Part shown: positions 47,004 through 57,936 of the stretch, piece after piece | Position numbering within the stretch: position 1 is the first letter of the stretch | Layout of the letters: every line of letters starts with the position of its first letter | Origin: Seiridium cupressi | Lineage: Eukaryota; Ascomycota; Sordariomycetes; Amphisphaeriales; Sporocadaceae | Assembly: GCA_036674765.1 (NCBI GenBank) | Contig: JARVKI010000002.1 | Location: 1 to 64,000 of the forward strand | DNA: 64,000 bases | Reading direction: 5' to 3' | Notes under the pieces: generated by a model | The model's database searches: none | What the model was told of the DNA's origin: nothing | Seen by the model: the letters and a program-made list of their open reading frames with translations, nothing else | Position numbers and translations under genes: made by a program

Positions 47004-48071
47004 ATGGCGGTTTCCGATACAGTTTCCAGTCCCGAAAGCCCAAAAGCCACACAGCACATCGTTCGCGTGAGTGATGGCGCTAATCTGCGGTCAGCGCTGT
47101 CACATTCCAGCCCGCCGGTCCTGATCCACCTCAACGCCGACACAACCTGGCTCTTGAGCTTACCGTACCCACCATCGACCGAAAGACCAGCCCGCCGTAC
47201 ACGATACAACATTCTCCTAGACCCATGGTTCCAGGGCCCGCAGTCCGATGTCGCGTCGTGGTTCTCAACACAATGGCATCTCGTAGCGCCCAGCGTACAG
47301 ACGATCGAGGAGTTGAACGGCCTGCTAGCCGAGGTAGAACAGGATGATACCCAGGAAGAGTCGCAACACACGTCAGCCACGTACATCGATGTTGTAGCAA
47401 TATCGCACGAGTTCACAGACCATTGCCATGAGGCCACGCTTAGGGAGCTTCCACGGAGCACCCCAGTATTCGCGACCGAGAAAGCTGCTGAGCTGATCGA
47501 GTCCTGGAAACACTTCGACACGGTTGTAACGACTCCGGGATTCTCGTCTTCGACGTCGAATTGGCAAAAGGTTTTGAGCAAAGCGCCACTTCCTTCTTGG
47601 GTCGGCATTGGGCGCGTGATTACCGAAGGAAACGCTTTGTACTACCATTCAGCGGTCATAATTGCTTTCAAGCGGTCGGTAGAAGGCTCCTCCGAGGACG
47701 CCTCAGGTCCAGGCGCTGTCCTCTACTCGCCGCACGGCATCAAAGGGTCTGATCTCAACGCAGTCAAAGGGGCAGGCATCAATACTCTGGCTCTCCTGCA
47801 TGGATTGCACGATGTCCGGATATGGATGACGAAGCAGCTCAATCTCGGTGCCTTGAACGGGCTGGAAGCAGTACGAGCCAGTGGCGCGAAATACTGGATC
47901 GCGACCCATGATGAAATCAAGAAAGGTGGTGGCTTCATTGCGCCGCTCCTACGGCGGACGAAATACACCGTATCAGATGCTGTCAAGAAGGAGACCAAGT
48001 CTATGGGAGAGAAAGCTCCCGACTACAACTTTGTTGAGCTCGGGTCTGGCGATGGATTAATACTTGCTTGA
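47004..48071 (+). CDS. Metallo-beta-lactamase-fold protein, 355 aa
   Basis: This is a single-exon frame from ATG 47004. The N-terminal half has the fold start (VLIHLNADTTWLLSLPY), ILLDPWFQGPQ, and VVAISHEFTDHCHEATL, where MBL enzymes carry HxHxDH; here the second His is Phe (HxFxDH). Later segments (IGRVITEGNALYYHSAVIIAF; VLYSPHGI; YWIATHDE) fit the remaining strands and the C-terminal His of fungal MBL-fold proteins of unknown function. No signal peptide or membrane segment. Family members are usually cytosolic hydrolases; with an incomplete metal site the activity is uncertain. Confidence 0.78.
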   Translation: MAVSDTVSSPESPKATQHIVRVSDGANLRSALSHSSPPVLIHLNADTTWLLSLPYPPSTERPARRTRYNILLDPWFQGPQSDVASWFSTQWHLVAPSVQTIEELNGLLAEVEQDDTQEESQHTSATYIDVVAISHEFTDHCHEATLRELPRSTPVFATEKAAELIESWKHFDTVVTTPGFSSSTSNWQKVLSKAPLPSWVGIGRVITEGNALYYHSAVIIAFKRSVEGSSEDASGPGAVLYSPHGIKGSDLNAVKGAGINTLALLHGLHDVRIWMTKQLNLGALNGLEAVRASGAKYWIATHDEIKKGGGFIAPLLRRTKYTVSDAVKKETKSMGEKAPDYNFVELGSGDGLILA

Positions 48072-49793
48072 GGGATAACACAATTCTGCCTCGAGAAAAA
48101 TGTGTCCCTCCTTTTGATCTTTGGATCTATCAATGTGTACTGGTTATCCTTTCAACACAATCCGATTCGGTCACTCATAGCGGCAGGGACCAGAGATCCT
48201 TCCTCATAACGGCAGTGACTTCGACCAAGGCACCTCTGGGAAGGGGATATACATGGCATGATGGATTCTAATACCTCAGATTAAATAACCTCACGAATGT
48301 TTCCAGAGACACGCCAATATTACTCAAGGTAGATGACGTGGGGATCGTGTGATTACAAGAGCTGCGGCAACCCGATCCGCTGGCTACGATCGTGCCAGGG
48401 CAGGCTTCTCATTAGCGCTAGGGAGTCATTGATAAGAGGATGGCAGCCACGTAATATAGAGCACACATAGAAACATCACTGTTGGGCTCCAGGCTTGGCG
48501 GAACCATCCGCAACCCTACGAGGTCTCGCATCATATCAATAGTCGTTAACAGGGCATGGCTGTTTACCTTAAGATGCTTGAAAGTCGTGACTTCCATATC
48601 TAAGCGGTATGACCAACCCATCTCTATCAAATGAACTCACGTGGCGGTCATGCACTAAACGTACTGTAGCATGATACGTTGGTCTCTTAAATTACCATTC
48701 AATCATTCCCCCCAGGCCAATGCTGCTGAGATGGCCATAAATCCGGAGCGTGCTCTACTTGAATTCTCCCTTGGAGATGCATCATGATCAACAGGCACTA
48801 CATGTGGAGAATTCCAAGGCCGGTATACATCAAGCTTAAATGCAACTTGTACTTCTTCCCGGGATCTCGCTCGACGATGCGTCTGGCGTCTAGGCCTTCC
48901 CGCAGCGACAGATTGGTGCTGCAGAGAACGCTTAGCATCTCGTAGCTCCGGATGGCGATCACTTCCCGACGATCCTTAGAGCCTCTTCTATCATTCGCAG
49001 GTTGAGCTCAGTTGTCAAGCCTTAGTTACCAATGGCGAATGCCGGATTAGGTAGGTCTCATTGCCGACTTATGGTAGGTCGCAATGTCGGCGCTGCTATA
49101 CTTGGCATTACTTGGCAACTGAAACACCAAAACGAGTGCGCTAATGTAGAATTGTATCCCAAATAAGCTATGGTGGATCATTTCAATTGTTTCAACATCT
49201 CTATTATAATTTATAGATGTGTATGATGCATGATATAAGTAATTGTCCTATTATGGTTCTTCTGACTGGTGCCTGAGGCTGACCGATCATACACTCGACC
49301 GTTTGGCAATCTATACTTGCCAAGCGCTCCCCATGGCCCCGCAAGGTGACACTACCTTATCTGGGTAAAAGCCAAGGCCAGACTCTCCACCATCAGTTTG
49401 ATTCCCCTGCAGGACGCCACCTGGCTATGAACAACCCCCTGATAGAGCTTTCCGCCAGTAGTAACGCGTCCCACCCGCAACAGCGCGAACAAAAGGACCT
49501 CAGAACACGAAGTTGCAGACCGGCGGCGACCGGCCTCGTGGCAGCTACCACACTGATACGCATCAGGAAGGTTTGCTTCTATTCTTGAGAGGCCAGGCAC
49601 CCAGAGTTCTTGGACGATATACCTAGCAACCTTCCTCATGGGTCATCAGCTGGGGAAATATTCCGTCCCATCTTTTCGACATGTATATAAGAGCTCTCGG
49701 TTGTCGTAACGGCCCTCAAGGTAGTTCTATACGCTCGACTCACCTAGTGGCGCAACATCTTTGAGTACTCGAAGCTATACAGCCAATCACAAC
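48072..49793. other. 1.7-kb gene-free stretch
   Basis: No supported gene; it contains the promoter of the secreted metalloprotease near its right end (TATATAAG at 49682-49689, about 105 bases upstream of the start). Confidence 0.45.
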
Positions 49794-50735
49794 ATGCAGC
49801 TCAAGCCCCTGATCTTCTCGGCCTTCGTGGCCTCGGCTGCTGCCGTGCAACGATGTGCGGCTCCTGAACCCACCGACGAGCAGCTCGAGATCTCCATGCA
49901 GATGGCCGCCGACGAGGCAAACCACTTAGCGGCTACTGGTGACCAGTTCCATATTGAGGCCACCATTGCCACCAACGTCTACTTCCATGTGGTTGCCTCC
50001 GGCACGACTGTGGCCGCTGGCTACCTTACCGTAAGTGACACGTCCCGGAGACTAGACTTTCAAGGCATGCTGACATCACAATAGAACGCCACTCTCGATG
50101 ATCAACTCGATGTTATGAACGAGGCGTATGCCCCCCACGGCATCTCATTCACCGACGCTGGCCGTGACTGGACCATCAACGCCAACTGGGCCAAGGATGG
50201 CGCCGAAACAGCCATGAAGACGGCGCTCCACAAGGGCACTTATGCTGATGTCAACATCTACTTCGTCCCCACCATGGACGCTTTCGGTTACTGCTATCTG
50301 CCGCAGACCGTCTCCAGCAACGCCATCCTCATTCAGGACGGATGCACCATCCTGTCGTCCACCGTCCCCGGCGGTGCCGAGACCGACTACAACTACGGCT
50401 ACACCGTCGTCCACGAGGTCGGCCACTGGTTTGGTCTCTACCACACCTTCCAGGGCGCCTGCGGCACCGTCGGTGACTCCGTTGCCGACACTCCCCCGGA
50501 GAAGACCGCTGCCTCCGGCTGCCCTGCTACCCGTGACACCTGCACTGGTGGTGGCACCGACCCCATCCACAACTACATGGACTACAGTGACGAGTAAGCA
50601 TTCAACAGCATCTTGGAGATCACCTAAAACAGAGCTAACATGTTTAATAGCACTTGCTACACCGAGTTCACCGCCGGGCAGCAGACCCGCATGTACAGCC
50701 AGTGGAACACCTACCGTTCCAAGTACGTTTCTTAA
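49794..50735 (+). CDS. Secreted M43-family metalloprotease
   Basis: Three exons (49794-50030, 50085-50593, 50651-50735) give 276 aa. A signal peptide starts at the second available ATG (MQLKPLIFSAFVASAAAV). A short propeptide is followed by a catalytic domain with the zinc motif HEVGHWFGLYHTF (HExxHxxGxxH) and the downstream met-turn region containing HNYMDYSDD, completed across the second intron. Cysteines (GCTILSS; ACGTVGDS; SGCPATRDTC) fit disulfides of the extracellular MEP1/M43B (cytophagalysin-like) proteases. Such enzymes digest extracellular protein and are often expressed during plant or insect colonisation. GC-rich third codon positions suggest strong expression; they also create a 222-codon antisense frame that I discard. 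Confidence 0.92.
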
Positions 50736-51137
50736 ACAGGTAGCACCTAAAACGGCGAAAGCCTTTGAGTATACTCGAAGATGCACGGCACAGTGGAGTG
50801 GGACTTTCTGCATGCATCAAGGCTGGGTTGGAGCTGGCATCATTGCCATTAAAGTACTGTACATACGAAAAGACTACATGAATAATGGAATGAAGTCCTC
50901 ATGTGAACTCAAATCGTTGTCAATGTGTGGATATGTGTTCCTCATAAGGTTTTAGATTTCCTGACTATGCTCGTGTGTCTGTTCCTCCTCCGAGTGCGAC
51001 TCTCCAGTTCAAATAATAGCCGCCACGCAAAACTGATCAATCTTCCAATCTTCTCATGTTGTTCTTGAGACCGAGAAATGTCTACCGGTCATCGACGCCT
51101 CCATCCCCAAGCCTTTGCCAACGATCATGTTGGTTCA
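50736..51137. other. Intergenic between convergent genes
   Basis: No gene seen. Confidence 0.45.
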
Positions 51138-51785
51138 TCAGTCACCACTTGATACTTCACTCTGCCACTCTAGATCCGCAGGGCTTTTTGGTTTTGGTTG
51201 GTCAATGCCTTCCTGCTCGTTCGTTGGTTGCGTTGCAGTGGGATCTAAGCCCGTCTGGGCGCCTTGTTGAGCCACTGGGTTTGGACGGGATGTGTGACAG
51301 GGATTGGCACTGTCGGTGTGATCTGGATCATTTTCCGGCGGAGGTGTTTCGCTCATCTTGATACCACACCCCTGACATTCACCTGGGCCATGGGAATGCG
51401 ATTTCGCAGGCCTCATACTCGAGAAATGGGTGATGTACCACGCTGCAGCGGCAAAAGTATTGGTCCGGACAGCGGTCAAGGAAGTCGTTAACCGCGCCTC
51501 TGCCACGGCGCTGTTGTTTGCCATCCAGAAGTCCCACGCGAAATCGAGCGAGCAGTTGCTCAGGAGAAGCAGGAGGAGCAGGTTGCGCTCTACGTGGCGC
51601 TGATTGTTCTGTGGACCCTCGTTTGACATCGCTCCTATGACCATAGGGCCACATACTATGCCCAAGAAGAGGAAGACCCATGCGTGGTTGACCCAGTCGA
51701 AAGTGTGGTTGCCTCTTGTGGATAAGTCGCCAGTATTGCGCAGAATTTCTCTGATGTGAGCTAGGACGGGGCTGCTTGTGTACAT
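51138..51785 (-). CDS. Hypothetical membrane protein, 215 aa
   Basis: A single frame from ATG 51785. Hydrophobic segments at about residues 33-51 (WVFLFLGIVCGPMVIGAM) and 70-77 (leucine run), and a third amphipathic stretch near 107-118 (FAAAAWYITHF), precede a polar Pro/Gln/Thr-rich C-terminus of about 90 residues. The family is not recognised. The overall plan (two to three helices plus a disordered tail) is common among uncharacterised fungal membrane proteins. There is no strong competing frame. Confidence 0.48.
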   Translation of the reverse strand: MYTSSPVLAHIREILRNTGDLSTRGNHTFDWVNHAWVFLFLGIVCGPMVIGAMSNEGPQNNQRHVERNLLLLLLLSNCSLDFAWDFWMANNSAVAEARLTTSLTAVRTNTFAAAAWYITHFSSMRPAKSHSHGPGECQGCGIKMSETPPPENDPDHTDSANPCHTSRPNPVAQQGAQTGLDPTATQPTNEQEGIDQPKPKSPADLEWQSEVSSGD

Positions 51786-52710
51786 CTTTGGGAAGCCGTA
51801 TGTGAGTAAAGCTGTGTAGATTGGAAATCAGGGTGCTGAAGTTGTTATTCACAGTATTGAACGATCCGGGTAGAATACTTTGGTATTATACATGCATATT
51901 CTTTGTTCCAATAGTTTCAAGATTAGAGCCATGCCTTGATTCCAAGGTTTATAGTTGTCCACGTCAGATAAGCCCCTCACTACACGACGTGGTATACCAA
52001 GCCAATCTGAGCCGTTCTGATGAGCTGTTTCTTTGTCGCCTTGCATAGTTGATGTTCTGGCCAGCACCCTCACAACCCGTTCCATGAGCTGTCAATTGAC
52101 ACAGCGATTTGTACATCCTTATTGGCTCTCCCATCCATATCTGGTTTCACGAGACCAAGGTTTGTATGTCGTCAGCATCCTGGCTATCGTTGAAGCAAGA
52201 AGCATGTCCAATCTACGTGGACGAGGGTGGACTGTTTCGATGCCCTCTCCCCTCTGTCACTAGCACTAGTCACCGTGCATCATTACACCAGCCAAATTCC
52301 ACATCCTCCCATTCGGTCTCACTCCCACCAACGTCACTATTTCTTCTTTTGAAACAGACTATCAAGACCAGAACAGGTCACAGTTCAGCCACCGCAATGT
52401 GATCAAGCATAGTAATTCACAAATACTGCCATCTCGCGTCACCAATGAAAACCAGAGAAGCAAAGCAAATAAGTTTCATTTGTTTAATCATGATACATGT
52501 TGTATTTCGAATACAAGACGTCACCCAGCTTATGTTCTCCGAATACTTGCCCTACTACCCAGGACGTGCCCGCCAACCGCTCGCCGAATTATAAAGTGAA
52601 CCGCACAGAAGAGAGATGAAGGAATGTAAGAATTAGAAAAAAGTGCCCCTGCACCTAATGCACTTGGCTCATGATGCTCGAACTCCCCGCCCGCCATTTC
52701 TTTTGATAGA
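51786..52710. other. Intergenic, no gene seen
   Basis: Region between two minus-strand genes. Short frames only; normal composition. Confidence 0.45.
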
Positions 52711-54099
52711 CTAGTAGTAATGCCAGTAGCCCCCCGTGACGACGGGTGCGACGGTGCTGGGCGGCGTGAGAACCGGCGACGTGGAGAATGTAATCGTCGT
52801 CGAGTTCAGAGTCTCCGTCGGCAGAATGAAAGTGGGATCTCCAGTGGCAGTCTCCGTCGGCAGGGTGAAAGTGAGATCTCCAGTGGCAGACTGTGTCGGC
52901 GTGTAAGTGACGGTGACGGTCACGAAGATCGGTGGTACTGTGGGCAGGGTTGTTCCGATTTCGGTACCCGTCGGCGACACAGTGGGAGTGATAGTGACAG
53001 TGAGGTTGCCAGTCTCTATCGGAGACACTGTTCCGACGTCAGTTGCCGATGATGATGATGACTCGGTGACAGTGACGGTGGCATTGCCGGTCAGCACAGG
53101 CGAAACGCCAGTGCCTGATGATGCTACCGATGATGAGGTAACAGTAGTGACCGTGTCGTTGCTAGTGAATACAGGCGACACGCCGGAGCCCGATGATTCT
53201 GCTGGTGGTGAGGTAACAGTAACCGTGACGTTACCAGTTAACACAGGCGAGACACCAGTGCCCGATGATGCTTCCGACGACGAGGTGACAGTAACGGTGA
53301 CATTGCCGGTCAACACAGGCGAGATGGCGGTGCCTGATGATACTGCTGAAGAATCGGTGACAGTGACAGTAACATTACCAGTCAGCACAGGAGAGATGCC
53401 GGTGCCCGATGATGCTGCTGAAGACTCGGTGACAGTGACAGTAGAATTCCCAGTCAATACTGGCGAGATGCCGGTGCCCGATGATGCTGCGGAAGACTCG
53501 GTGACAGTGACAGTCTCAGTCTCATTGCCAGTGAACACAGGAGAGACTCCTCCAGTTCCGGTAATTATTGGTGTGGGCGTGACGATGACTGTGATATTCG
53601 AAGTAAGCGTTGGCAAGACCGTTCCGGTCCCAGTGCCCGTGGGTAGATCTGTTGAGCTTTCAGATGTGGGCGGTAGCACTGTCGCGTTTCCAGTAGACAC
53701 TGGCAGGCCTGTGCTAATTCCAGTTCCTGATGAGATGAATGTTGGCAGGTCTGAGCCACCTCCAGTCTCTGAAGAAGATGATGATGATGAGACAGGAGTC
53801 GGCAGGACAGTCACGGTGATGGGGTAGGGCGGGTAATAACCTCCGGGAGGACCGTAGCCGGGACGTGTAGGCCTCTTGGTGACTACTGGAGCGCTGGATT
53901 TAGTTGGTCGGATGGGATAAAACCACGGGAGTGCCGAAGCACCTAAACGACGAGTAGGGTTAGCATCATGGTTCTAGAAGGGATGTGAAGATAGTATATA
54001 ATCTGTGTTCGCGGAAGCCCAGGTTGTAGTTTCCAAGCAACGAAGATGTATGAGAGTCACGTACCGGAAACCAAGGCCACGATTACTGAGAGCTTCATG
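52711..54099 (-). CDS. Secreted Ser/Thr-rich protein with 24-residue tandem repeats
   Basis: Two exons (54099-54066, 53942-52711) give 421 aa. The intron joins MKLSVIVALVSG to ASALPWFYP, making a signal peptide with a likely cleavage after the Ala-Ser-Ala region. A Pro/Tyr/Gly-rich stretch (GYGPPGGYYPPYP) is followed by Ser/Thr-rich sequence and about seven or eight tandem units of roughly 24 residues of the form SPVLTGNVTVTVTESSAASSGTGI, each carrying an N-glycosylation sequon (GNxT). The C-terminus (TGGYWHYY) lacks the hydrophobic tail of a GPI signal. A secreted or wall-associated, heavily glycosylated protein is likely. DNA repeats of about 72 nt also keep the opposite strand open. Confidence 0.78.
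52980..53540. repeat. Tandem 72-nt coding repeats
   Basis: Imperfect units of about 72 bases repeat seven to eight times; each unit includes GTGCC(T/C)GATGATG, a GTGACAGT run and a CC(A/G)GT(C/T)AACACAGG-like block. They encode the 24-residue repeats of the secreted protein. Units diverge mostly at third positions, which suggests they are old but still able to expand or contract. Confidence 0.75.
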
Positions 54100-55582
54100 G
54101 TGAAGATTTGCTAATGATTAGATGATGTGCGTGTGAGCGATGGGGGATTGCAGTGAAATGATCGTGGGGGGTTGGTGAAGGAGGGTCTTCAAGGAGAGTG
54201 TGTGGTTGAGTTGATCTGCTACTGGAATTCATCATCCATAGGTACCACGAGGCGTTCTTATATATCCAGAGAGATCACGACATATAGCACCATTAGTCCA
54301 TCACGAACCGCGGTAACGTTTCCTATGCGGTGCCAATTTGGCCTCGCATCCCTGGGAAAGCCAGTTCCTGGTGATCAAGTTTCGCCTAGAAAGTGGCGAG
54401 ATTGAGCCGCAGGAACTATAGCAGTGTGTTTCGGTTGATAATCTGCATCCCTTCTTTTTTAGGTGCAAGGATTGGCTTACTTTTTCCTAGAAGGAAAGCC
54501 ATTACGAGGAGCTTGCTGTGCCTGACACGGCCCGTGGCTCGCTGGCCTGACTATACAACTCGCCGATCATCGCGATTTTCAGTCCCTCCCTTATCTGAAA
54601 AGCACCATAAAGGCGTCCCTTGCAGACGTCACAATGCAAGCTTGGCAGGCGGCGGCCAGGTTGATGCCACAATCCTGCATGTAATGCTGCATACTAATAT
54701 GACAATCGAATCTATCAACCTTATTTGCGCGCTGCACGCCGTTAAGCGAGGCTTAGACTGCAAGGGCTTCTTTGCTTCTCGGGCCACAGTATACTGTGTT
54801 ACAAGGCAAGAAGGTTCGGACGCACCTCTCAGCTCATTGTAAGGGCAGGTAAGCGCGATGTGGGCTGACCATTGCAGTCAGGAACACGAAAAGGGCAGCC
54901 GAGACTCCAGGCACGTTCTTATCTGAGTCGTTAAGAGACCACGCGTGTGGGTGGACTGAGACAGGTTGGCGATTGATGCCCTCCAAGAGGCGTTCTCTGC
55001 TGCAGGGACATTCGAACGCCACCTTGGACAGCTAGCTCAATGTCGCGTCCAATTGCTTTCTTTCCACTTGTTTCCAAAAGCAAACTATGTCTCTTCTCTT
55101 TGCATACGCCTTGATCTCGTACTTTTGAGCACTATGATTAAGCTTGAAAATGGGCGGAATGCGTGGACGAGCAAAAGAGCGCGATAGGTCACGCACCAGT
55201 ATAATACATAAGGGTGTGTGCAGCTGCTGCACCGGCAGCCAAGACTTTTGGCTCCGAGTGAAGCCGGCAGCGTCGACCGTCCCAGGAAAGCTTTTCACCA
55301 CAGTGAAGACGTGCAAACTCCCCATTCCGATTCCATGGTATGCCTGAGACTGACGAGGAAGGCTAAGGACACTTGAATTGCTGACTGTCTGCTCCCTCGC
55401 CTGCCTACATTAGTTAGTTCGAGACACAGAAAGGCCTAGGTTAGGCGTGGGGCATCCACCGGTAATCGAATTGACGGCTGTCTTTCTGGGTAGACATCAC
55501 TTTAGCATGGTATATAGAACGGGCCGCCAGAAGTGCGTGTCTCAAAAACTTGCAGATCCAAACTTTTTTTTCAAGTCCTAAA
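54100..55582. other. 1.5-kb gene-free stretch
   Basis: Divergent promoter region between the repeat protein (minus) and the Arf-like gene (plus). Short frames such as 54393-54842 lack family resemblance. Confidence 0.45.
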
Positions 55583-56398
55583 ATGTCGTATGGAACGTAT
55601 GGGAGGGCCACCAGTATCTGGGAAGTCGTACCACGCACACCGGCGGTGCCCTCGAGTCCGCTGAAACGGCTCCGCGACCAGCTGATCCACTCCGGCTTCT
55701 GGCTCTCCACAACCCGCGCCTCGCGCCTCTTTGACCGGCTCTTATCGCAACATCGCATCACTATCAGGGGGCTGGATGATTCTGGGAAGTCTACGCTCCT
55801 CCGGAAACACCTGTCGCAAGACTGGGGAGGTAGCGATATCGTAAAGTACATTCCATGGATAGGCATGTTGATCGAGGAAGTGAGTTATGACAATGTGGTT
55901 TTCCACACGCACGATCTCGGCGGCTGTCGCAAGTCCAAGAAGGCCGAGACCAATCTCTTTACTGATGCGGACGCGGTGATACGGACGTTGGACTCTAGTG
56001 ATCTTGATCGCATGGCAGAGGCCGAGGAGGAACTGAGACAAGTTATATTTGGACCGGGAGGATTCGGTGCAAAAAAGCCCGTTCTGCTCTTGGCGAATAG
56101 GCAAGACTTACCAGTAGGTCAACCATAACGACACCATTTTGGGAGATCTACTGAAACCAGTTCGCTAGCGTGCATTGAAAATAGACGCAATCAAACAACG
56201 CTGTGCGACCGTACTAGGCGATCGGCCATGGGTAAGTGCAACCTTCTCACTGGTATTATTGTACACGGTGCTGATTCTCAGTTGCAGCATATAGTAGGAA
56301 TTACAATCACTACCGGCGAAGGGGTATTGGCAGGAATCCAGTGGTTGAGCGAACAACTTCAAGCCAAACCAGTCGGAAAAAAAAGACGGACAAAGTAG
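55583..56398 (+). CDS. Arf-like small GTPase homologue with altered switch residues
   Basis: Three exons (55583-56113, 56169-56231, 56288-56398) give 234 aa, starting at ATG 55583. After an N-terminal extension of about 60 residues comes a P-loop (GLDDSGKSTLL, compared with GLDAAGKTT in Arf), IPWIG where Arf has IPTIG, HDLGGCRKS where Arf has WDVGGQDK, DSSDLDRMAEAEEEL, LLLANRQDLP instead of NKQD, and TTGEGVLAGIQWLS. The polybasic C-terminus ends KKRRTK. The fold is clearly Arf/Sar-type, but the switch-I threonine, the catalytic glutamine and the NKQD lysine are all changed, so GTP hydrolysis is doubtful. There is no N-terminal myristoylation glycine (second residue Ser). Confidence 0.75.
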
Positions 56399-56582
56399 TG
56401 ATGTCGTCAGATTCACAATCGTCAGAAAAAGTCTAATCTATAGAGGTATTTTTAAACTGTCATATTTGATGCCACTCTTGCTTTTTAAAGAAGCAAAACA
56501 GGTTTTGTGTCATCACGAGCTATAAACACGGAAGCTCTGCTTGGATAATCTTGATATACTGACGACACTTGGTGAACTGTCG
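56399..56582. other. Short intergenic gap between convergent genes
   Basis: Fewer than 200 bases separate two convergent 3' ends; no feature seen. Confidence 0.4.
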
Positions 56583-57936
56583 TTACGAGGCTCGGTATTG
56601 CCGTGTCGTCTCCACAATGCTGCTTTCCCTAGAGTTTCTGCCACCATCCGTAACGTGGAAATGATACTGCGGGGCGTATACTGGCCTGTCGTCTCGAGAG
56701 ACATGCGCCTCGCGAGGTGCACTGGGTTGCTGTCCACTGAATCCGTCCACAAAGCCGAGCGGGTAAGGCTCGTCGTCATCCTCATCATGGCCGGATTTTG
56801 ATCTCTGACTCCTCCCCCGGCTGGCTTTGCGATCATGCCGCGCACGCTCTGCATTTCTCTGCTCTCTCCGGCTATTATACACAGTTGTCTTCTCGTTATT
56901 CTTGCTGTTGTATGACAGCTTGTAGTTGTTCTTTGTCGACTTCCTCCTTCGTCGGCAGCAACAGAACAGAAGGAGCAAGAGGAGGAGCAGTCCAGCCACA
57001 CCACCAACAGCCCCTCCAACGATTGCGCCTGTATTATTAGTGTTATTGGTAGTTGTTGTGCCTGTACTTTGGGTTGCGCTCAGAGGGTCGGCCGTACTGG
57101 TGACAGTGCTACCGTCGCTCAGTGTGGCCGTTGTGATCGACCCTTTCGACGCGTCGGCCGACTTTGACGCTTCCGAAGCCAGCGAGGCAGATACAGATGC
57201 TCGTGATGCCGATGCCGATGATGCGCTAGCAGCCGACTCGGATGACTTCGAGGCCGAGATCGAGGCATCAATGACAAACTGTGGCTCATCTAGCATCGAA
57301 GTGATGGCAGTGGACGTGCCACATTTGAATTGGGACCGAACTGGTGAGCCAGTCCAGATGTAAGTGACGCAAGCTGGGGCGGTGGAACCTTGACTGTAAC
57401 ATGGTCAGCTAAGTTGGGGCCTGAGTAGGACTGTTTGGCTTACCAGCACCCTGTGTCCGAGCCAAGATTCTGGCAGGATCCCGCTTGCGACGCTTCAAAA
57501 TCGAAGCAAGAAATGAAAAATGGCTGGTAATCTTCCGACACGCAAGCTACGGCGTGATCGCCATTAGTGGAGCAGACAAAGTCGCTGCCACAAGTCCAAG
57601 GATATGCTATCGCTATGTCAGAGCCGTTTCCCCGTTGCCCGCATCATGCGCATTTCACTTACATGAGACGCCAGAAACCCAACCACACGTCTCCGAATTT
57701 GTCCAGTTGGTCGTTGTGAAGGTGTCCCGTCTCAACAGCTCGAGCACCGCTTCACCTTCTGTCCTGTGTCCAGGGGCCTGCGTTGGTTTTGGTGTCCAGC
57801 CAACTAGTCCGCTGCCATCCTCTGAGAGACCTGTCTCCTGCGGTGGCATCCAGGTTGGTGTTGAATCCACAGACCATTTGAGCCAAGCTGCGCGTGTGCT
57901 GCTTGCAGCAAGAACGACCAGCAGTAAGGATTTCAT
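56583..57936 (-). CDS. Single-pass membrane protein with Cys-rich ectodomain and Ser-rich stalk
   Basis: Three exons (57936-57663, 57612-57444, 57393-56583) give 417 aa. The signal peptide is MKSLLLVVLAASSTRA. The ectodomain has about ten cysteines (for example CGWVSGVS, WTCGSDFVCS, CVSEDY, SCQNLGSDTGCC) and ends in a Ser/Ala stalk. A helix IVGGAVGGVAGLLLLLLLLFCCC is followed by RRRRK and a basic cytosolic tail of about 110 residues. The arrangement (Cys-rich head, Ser/Thr stalk, one helix, charged tail) is that of Mid2/WSC-like wall sensors and the many related fungal receptors, but I do not recognise the exact domain. Similar small genes often lie near other surface-protein genes, as here with the repeat protein. 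Confidence 0.72.

Noticed and set aside
50145..50813. 222-codon minus-strand frame over the metalloprotease
   Set aside because: Caused by GC-rich third positions; the plus strand has the HExxHxxGxxH motif and two good introns.
52980..53540. CRISPR-like regular repeats
   Set aside because: Units are contiguous with no spacers and keep a coding frame, in a eukaryotic genome.
52907..53827. 306-codon plus-strand frame through the Ser/Thr repeat gene
   Set aside because: It is the mirror of the 72-nt repeats. The minus frame has a signal peptide, a clean intron and N-glycosylation sites.
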